The translations under genes and the position numbers were made by a program. The notes beneath the pieces were generated by a model that was not told where the DNA came from, did not search any database, and was given only the letters and a program-made list of their open reading frames with translations. 64,000 nt of DNA from Thermoanaerobaculia bacterium (GTDB lineage: Bacteria > Acidobacteriota > Thermoanaerobaculia > Gp7-AA8): positions 42,028 to 106,027 of the forward strand of contig JADGNZ010000021.1 of assembly GCA_017883205.1 (NCBI GenBank). Reading direction: 5' to 3'. Positions within the stretch are counted from its first letter, which is position 1. Each line of letters starts with the position of its first letter. Positions 59,859 to 64,000 of the stretch are shown here, one piece after another.

Positions 59859-62800
59859 TCAGCGCTCTGTGACAACGTGAGGCCGCACAAGGATGCCCAG
59901 CTCGCGGATCTGGTAGGCGAGAGCCTGACGCGACATGCTCAGGGATGCAGCGGCGCGGTTCTGGTTCCCGTTAGCCTGCAGGAGCGACTTCTCGATCAGG
60001 TCGCGGCGGAAACGGGTCACGGCATCCTGATACGAGCTGATGCCGGCACCTCCCCTCACGACGGAGCTGCGGATCCGTTCGGGCAGATGCTCGATGTCGA
60101 TGGCTGGGGCATCGCCGGCCAACGCGTGTGCGGCGCGAATCGTGTTCTGCAACTCGCGCACGTTCCCAGGCCACCGATACGCGAGGAAGACGGACTCCGC
60201 GTCGGCCGTCAGTTTCGTTGGTCCGCCGCGGCTCTTCTCCTGCTCCTTCGCCAGGAAGTGTGCGGCCAGCATCGGAACATCGGTGGCGCGGTCGCGGAGC
60301 GGCGGAAGCGCGATCTCGACGCCTCCGATACGGTAATAGAGATCCTCGCGGAAGCGGCCCTCTTCGACAGCAGCTTCGAGTTTGCGATTGGTGGCACTGA
60401 CGATGCGGACGTCCGCCGTGCGGTTCACCGTGTCGCCAACTCGCCGGAGCTCACCCTCCTGCAAGAAGCGAAGGAGTTTGGCTTGCGCAACCAGCGGCAT
60501 CTCGCCAATCTCGTCGAGAAAAAGCGTTCCACCTTCACTCGTCTCGATCAGACCAGCGCGATCGCGATCGGCTCCGGTGAACGCGCCGCGAACGCAGCCA
60601 AAGAGCTCGCTCTCGATGAGATTCTCGGGCAATGCCGCGCAATTGACGGCGGTGAACGTCTTGCCGCGGCGCGGCGAGTAACGATGGATGGCGCGCGCGA
60701 CCAGCTCCTTACCGGTGCCTGATTCGCCGAGGATGCAGGCGGGTACATCACGACGGGACACACGGGTGATGAGCGAGCCCAGTTCACGCATGGCCGGCGA
60801 GTCGCCGATGATTCCGTCGATGGCCTCGCTCTTGGCGGCGCTGACGTTTTCGTTCTGTTCGATGACGCGCTGCATGCGGTGATGCTCGGCGCGCGTGCGG
60901 AAGATTGCCGCCAACGCTTCGCGCGACTCGGCGCACCAGCGGCTGATGCCGTCGACGAAGAGAAGCTCGCGATCGCTGCAGACGATCCAGTCGGTCTCCG
61001 CCGACGCCAGAAAACGATCGAGCTCCGCAGCGTGAGCGGGAGGGAGCGATCCGATTTCGTGCCATTGGCCGAGTCGGTTGCGTGTGGCAAACCGCCATGG
61101 TGTCGGGACAAAGTCGCGCGGCCCGAATGGAAACTCGCGCAGGGCCGCGTCGCGCAGCATCCTCAGCTCCAGCGACGAAGCGTTCCCTTCCCCCGCGGGG
61201 AGCTCGACTCCCATTTCTGCTGCGATACGCGCGGCTTCTTCGCTCCGGCTGTGGCCGATCGCATCGCGAAAGAGTTGCAGTCGTTGTGAGCGGGTTGTTG
61301 CGGCGCTCAAATCAACCTGCCCGCCGGAGCGGCGGATGCGCAGGTTCTCGTGCCGTCTCGTCAGCTCGACATTTCCCGAGGTTCCGGTCGAGCGCAACGG
61401 CGTGTCGCGCCTCTCCATCCAGTCGATCTCATCGAGGATCAGCGCGGCCGCTTCGCGCATCTGAGCCGTAAAGTTGGCTTCAACGATGAACTGGGCGGAG
61501 CGCCTTGCGTCGTTGAAACGTCCGCGTGAGAAATCGAGGTGTGCCGAGAGAAGCTCGGTCTCGAGTAGCCGCCGGGTATCGCTCGTTCCTCGATAGAAGT
61601 TTCTCAGGCGATGGATATGCTGCGCCGCGTGAGCCCACTGGCCATCGTCCGCGGCAAGGTAGGCCAGGATGAAGAGAATGCCGCCAGCGGCACGGTCCCC
61701 TTGTGTCTCTTCGACAAGCGCCAACGTCCGCAAGGCTTCCTCACGCGCCTCCTGCCAGGCTCCGGCGGTGAAGAGGATGTAGACGCGGTCGAGCGCTGCA
61801 TCGATTCGCTCGGCGACGTCACGAGCGCGCGCGAACGATTGCGCCGCGTGCCCCGCAGCGTCGTCAAAATCCTGACGTGAAGCAGCACGATACGTTGCCA
61901 GGCGCGAAGCGAAGTAGTGATCGGCGGGCAGCTCCGCATCGTCATCCGGATCGATTTGCTGGCCTGTCTCGTGCGCATGGAGAGCGCGGAGGTAGGCAAG
62001 GCGCGCACGCTCCTCCTCGCCGTGAGGAGGCGTACATGCCGCCAGCGCATCGTGCATGTCGTCGTAGCGGCTCGCCAGGTGAAGGAGCTCGATGCGCAGT
62101 GCGTCGTGATCAAACGTTCGATTGGTAATTCGTTCAAGACGCGACCGTGCGGGGCTGTAGTCACCGATGCGGCGCTCGATGCGTGCCAGAAACAGCTCAC
62201 GCACGTCTTCGGTGAGCAGCAGCACGATGTCGCGGGCGTCGCGGTAGCGTCCCCTTTCGATCAACACCGAGGCAAGCGTCTGGGCCAGTTTTGGTGTCAA
62301 CGCCTGGCGAGGGATCGACTGAAGCAGCAGGAGATGTCTGTCACTCGCGAACGTCACCTGTTCGAGAAGTTCCGCGGCAGCGCGCGGATCGCCGGCTTCG
62401 ATCAGAAGCGCGGCGGCGCCGGCAAGCTCGCCCGCAGTTCCGACCATCACGCCGGCGGCAACGCGGGAAAGCATTGGCCGCGACGACGAAGGGATCAGGT
62501 TTTTCGCAGCAACCCGGATGGCGTCGGAAGCAAAGACGATGTGGCCGTTATCGATCGAGGTAATTCCTTCGATGGCCAGTTCTTCCGCGACTCCGCCGAA
62601 CATGAGCTGCTGAAAAAACGCCGAAGCGATGTCGATACGAATGCGTGCGCCAAGAAGTGCGAGCGCGGCGATGCAGGAGCGAGCCGGCTCGCGGAGGGAG
62701 CTCACGGACGACGCACGCACCTCCTCGGGCAGCGTGCCGGTGTCGAGAAAACGGGCAAAGTGTTCGGACTCCACGAAGTGCTCGAGCCAGGATCGCGCGT

Positions 62801-63791
62801 CCGCCACAGTGAGCGCGCCGATTCGCTCCTCGAGGTCGCGGCGCGCGGCCAGGAACGGAGCCACGACGAAAAAACGAGAATGAGGAAGGTCCGATTCGTG
62901 GCCGTTGTCAACAATCCAGATGCCGGCGTCCGTGGCCGCGAGCATCTCGATTACGCGTGCCGATGAGGAGTCGAAAGAATCGCGATTCGTCACGAAGAAG
63001 ATGAGGTGTTGCCGCGAGGCGGCCTCGACGACTCGTTCGACGATCTCACTCTCCCCGCATCGCTCGATCGCGCCCGTGATTGGCGCAAGCGCGCGAAGCG
63101 CCGAATATCGCTGAAGAGGCGAGGCGCCGGGACCGATCTCGATGATCTGTTCGCTGCCGAGTGCGGCGGCGGCACGGATGCTGTCGATGGCATCCGATGC
63201 GCGAAACCGTCCCGTCCCGCTTCGCAGGATCTCCCGCAGCGCGTCGGAACCAGGTGCGCCAATCGCTCCGAGCGCGGAACGGCGCATCCACTGGAGGTCA
63301 GCAGCCGCGTCGCCGCGAAGCCGGGCTTCCGCCTCGATGTAGACCGACTCGGCACGTCCCCACGACTGCCGCAACGAATCAAGGGGTGGTGCCGCAACCG
63401 CTTCTGCAAATTGCTGGATCACCGTGAGAGCGTGTGCTTCGTCCGCCTTTGTGCGCGCAGCGGTGCGCACGAGCCGGCAGTCATTGCCACGCTTTCGCAC
63501 CACCGCCCACTCCGCCGGATCGAGCTCGGCGTCCGAAAATCCGGCGAAGTGAAGGAGCGCCTGATGCGTCGAGAACTGCGCGACCAGAGACAGCCGGTCG
63601 CGCGGACCGAGCTCCGCCACATCGGCGAGAGGCGTGGCGTCTAGTGAAATGACCGGCGCGCAGGCGTCGAGCCACGGCAGCGTCGAATGACGCATCGTTG
63701 CGATCAGCGCGCGGTCCCACCCGAGCTCCCGAAGATCGATCGTGATTGCCGGCCGCGCGCGCCGTGCCGTGCCACGCATGGACATGTACAT
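59859..63791 (-). CDS. Giant sigma54-dependent activator with TPR and degenerate signalling N terminus
   Basis: 1310 residues. Residues 1-150 have a helix LSLVAQFSTHQALLHFAGFSD that resembles a protein-kinase C-lobe but lacks the HRD motif. Residues 190-330 have a degenerate NTPase-like core (LIFFVTNRDSF, GIWIVDNG) without a Walker A. TPR-like helices fill about 430-830. The AAA+ domain (about 990-1230) is intact: Walker A GESGTGKELVARAIH, loop GAFTGADRDRAG, Walker B GTLFLDEIGEMP. The C terminus is a Fis HTH (NQNRAAASLSMSRQALAYQIR). It activates sigma54 promoters; the input is unknown. Three Met codons at positions 1, 3 and 5 make the exact start uncertain. Confidence 0.88.
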   Translation of the reverse strand: MYMSMRGTARRARPAITIDLRELGWDRALIATMRHSTLPWLDACAPVISLDATPLADVAELGPRDRLSLVAQFSTHQALLHFAGFSDAELDPAEWAVVRKRGNDCRLVRTAARTKADEAHALTVIQQFAEAVAAPPLDSLRQSWGRAESVYIEAEARLRGDAAADLQWMRRSALGAIGAPGSDALREILRSGTGRFRASDAIDSIRAAAALGSEQIIEIGPGASPLQRYSALRALAPITGAIERCGESEIVERVVEAASRQHLIFFVTNRDSFDSSSARVIEMLAATDAGIWIVDNGHESDLPHSRFFVVAPFLAARRDLEERIGALTVADARSWLEHFVESEHFARFLDTGTLPEEVRASSVSSLREPARSCIAALALLGARIRIDIASAFFQQLMFGGVAEELAIEGITSIDNGHIVFASDAIRVAAKNLIPSSSRPMLSRVAAGVMVGTAGELAGAAALLIEAGDPRAAAELLEQVTFASDRHLLLLQSIPRQALTPKLAQTLASVLIERGRYRDARDIVLLLTEDVRELFLARIERRIGDYSPARSRLERITNRTFDHDALRIELLHLASRYDDMHDALAACTPPHGEEERARLAYLRALHAHETGQQIDPDDDAELPADHYFASRLATYRAASRQDFDDAAGHAAQSFARARDVAERIDAALDRVYILFTAGAWQEAREEALRTLALVEETQGDRAAGGILFILAYLAADDGQWAHAAQHIHRLRNFYRGTSDTRRLLETELLSAHLDFSRGRFNDARRSAQFIVEANFTAQMREAAALILDEIDWMERRDTPLRSTGTSGNVELTRRHENLRIRRSGGQVDLSAATTRSQRLQLFRDAIGHSRSEEAARIAAEMGVELPAGEGNASSLELRMLRDAALREFPFGPRDFVPTPWRFATRNRLGQWHEIGSLPPAHAAELDRFLASAETDWIVCSDRELLFVDGISRWCAESREALAAIFRTRAEHHRMQRVIEQNENVSAAKSEAIDGIIGDSPAMRELGSLITRVSRRDVPACILGESGTGKELVARAIHRYSPRRGKTFTAVNCAALPENLIESELFGCVRGAFTGADRDRAGLIETSEGGTLFLDEIGEMPLVAQAKLLRFLQEGELRRVGDTVNRTADVRIVSATNRKLEAAVEEGRFREDLYYRIGGVEIALPPLRDRATDVPMLAAHFLAKEQEKSRGGPTKLTADAESVFLAYRWPGNVRELQNTIRAAHALAGDAPAIDIEHLPERIRSSVVRGGAGISSYQDAVTRFRRDLIEKSLLQANGNQNRAAASLSMSRQALAYQIRELGILVRPHVVTER

Positions 63792-64000
63792 AGGTGATGA
63801 TCAAAAAGGCGATTTCCCTACCCGGGGGTGGGTTTGGGGGGGGTGGGAGCGATACCAGCATGGCAAGATGCTCCCCGATCCCACAAAAAACGTCGGGGGT
63901 CTCTCGCAAGAGACTCGGGGTTTCTCGCAAGAGACTCGGGGTTTCTCGCAAGAGACTCGGGGTTTCTCGCAAGAGACTCGGGGTTTCTCGCAAGAGACTC
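63792..64000. repeat. 21-bp hairpin minisatellite upstream of the sigma54 activator gene
   Basis: From 63896 to the window end, five units of 21 bp (first unit slightly different): GGGGTTTCTCGCAAGAGAC followed by TC, starting at 63917, 63938, 63959 and 63980. Each holds TCTC-GCAA-GAGA, a 4-bp stem with a GNRA tetraloop. The array runs past the edge. A G-rich patch (GGGGGTGGG then GGGGGGGGTGGG) lies at about 63823-63847. The activator's promoter should be in this gap. Confidence 0.9.

Noticed and set aside
63481..63993. 170-residue frame starting with RETPSLL repeats
   Set aside because: The repeats are the 21-bp hairpin array and the rest is an off-frame copy of the sigma54 activator gene.

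Overview
The window is GC-rich bacterial chromosome centred on the replication origin. Leftward genes run rpmH-rnpA-yidD-yidC-khpB, mnmE, mnmG, rsmG, parA-parB, bactofilin and the F-type ATP synthase cluster, all on the minus strand. Rightward genes run dnaA-dnaN-recF-gyrB-gyrA on the plus strand. The flip falls between rpmH and dnaA (about 24.5-24.9 kb), where DnaA-box-like motifs cluster. A second cluster lies between dnaA and dnaN, and two parS-like sites lie near parAB and mnmG. The organism is not named by any marker. The ATP synthase b subunit with a signal-like N terminus, an ECF sigma gene coupled to a Ser/Thr kinase start, DUF3857/transglutaminase proteins, a very large TPR-sigma54 regulator, a CHAD protein and secreted enzymes suggest Acidobacteriota or a related soil phylum. 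This placement is inference.

Layout. 0-7 kb: 3' end of metX, a secreted adenosine deaminase, topA, and a two-component pair whose kinase looks catalytically dead. 7-13.2 kb: atpF'-F-H-A-G-D-C without subunits a and c, closed by a strong terminator. 13.3-24.5 kb: a CxxC-cluster protein, bactofilin, parAB, rsmG, mnmG, mnmE and the khpB-yidC-yidD-rnpA-rpmH cluster. 24.5-34.4 kb: origin region and replication/topology genes, then a DUF507 protein. 34.5-38.3 kb: zinc-ribbon protein, GT87-like membrane glycosyltransferase and rng in one overlapping set, then a DNPH1-like hydrolase and tRNA-Asn. 38.6-47.5 kb: a 1355-residue DUF3857/transglutaminase/TPR protein, a glycosyltransferase with a PIG-L-like protein, an ECF sigma factor with a truncated kinase, a secreted transglutaminase and a SufR-like regulator. 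47.6-53.2 kb: aldehyde dehydrogenase, then a TetR-MFP-ABC efflux operon and DoxX. 53.2-64 kb: a 42-bp palindromic tandem array, a toxin-antitoxin pair set between two copies of a neighbouring gene's 3' end, hslVU, a CHAD protein, a two-lobed aspartic-protease lipoprotein and a 1310-residue sigma54 activator preceded by a hairpin minisatellite.

The intergenic gaps are unusually full of inverted-repeat elements from at least six sequence families. One of them appears to supply both the mnmG stop codon and the rsmG start region. Many start codons were moved inward from the longest open frame using family alignment, Shine-Dalgarno spacing or ATGA/TGATG overlaps. Functional calls rest on motif recognition by eye; no database search was run.
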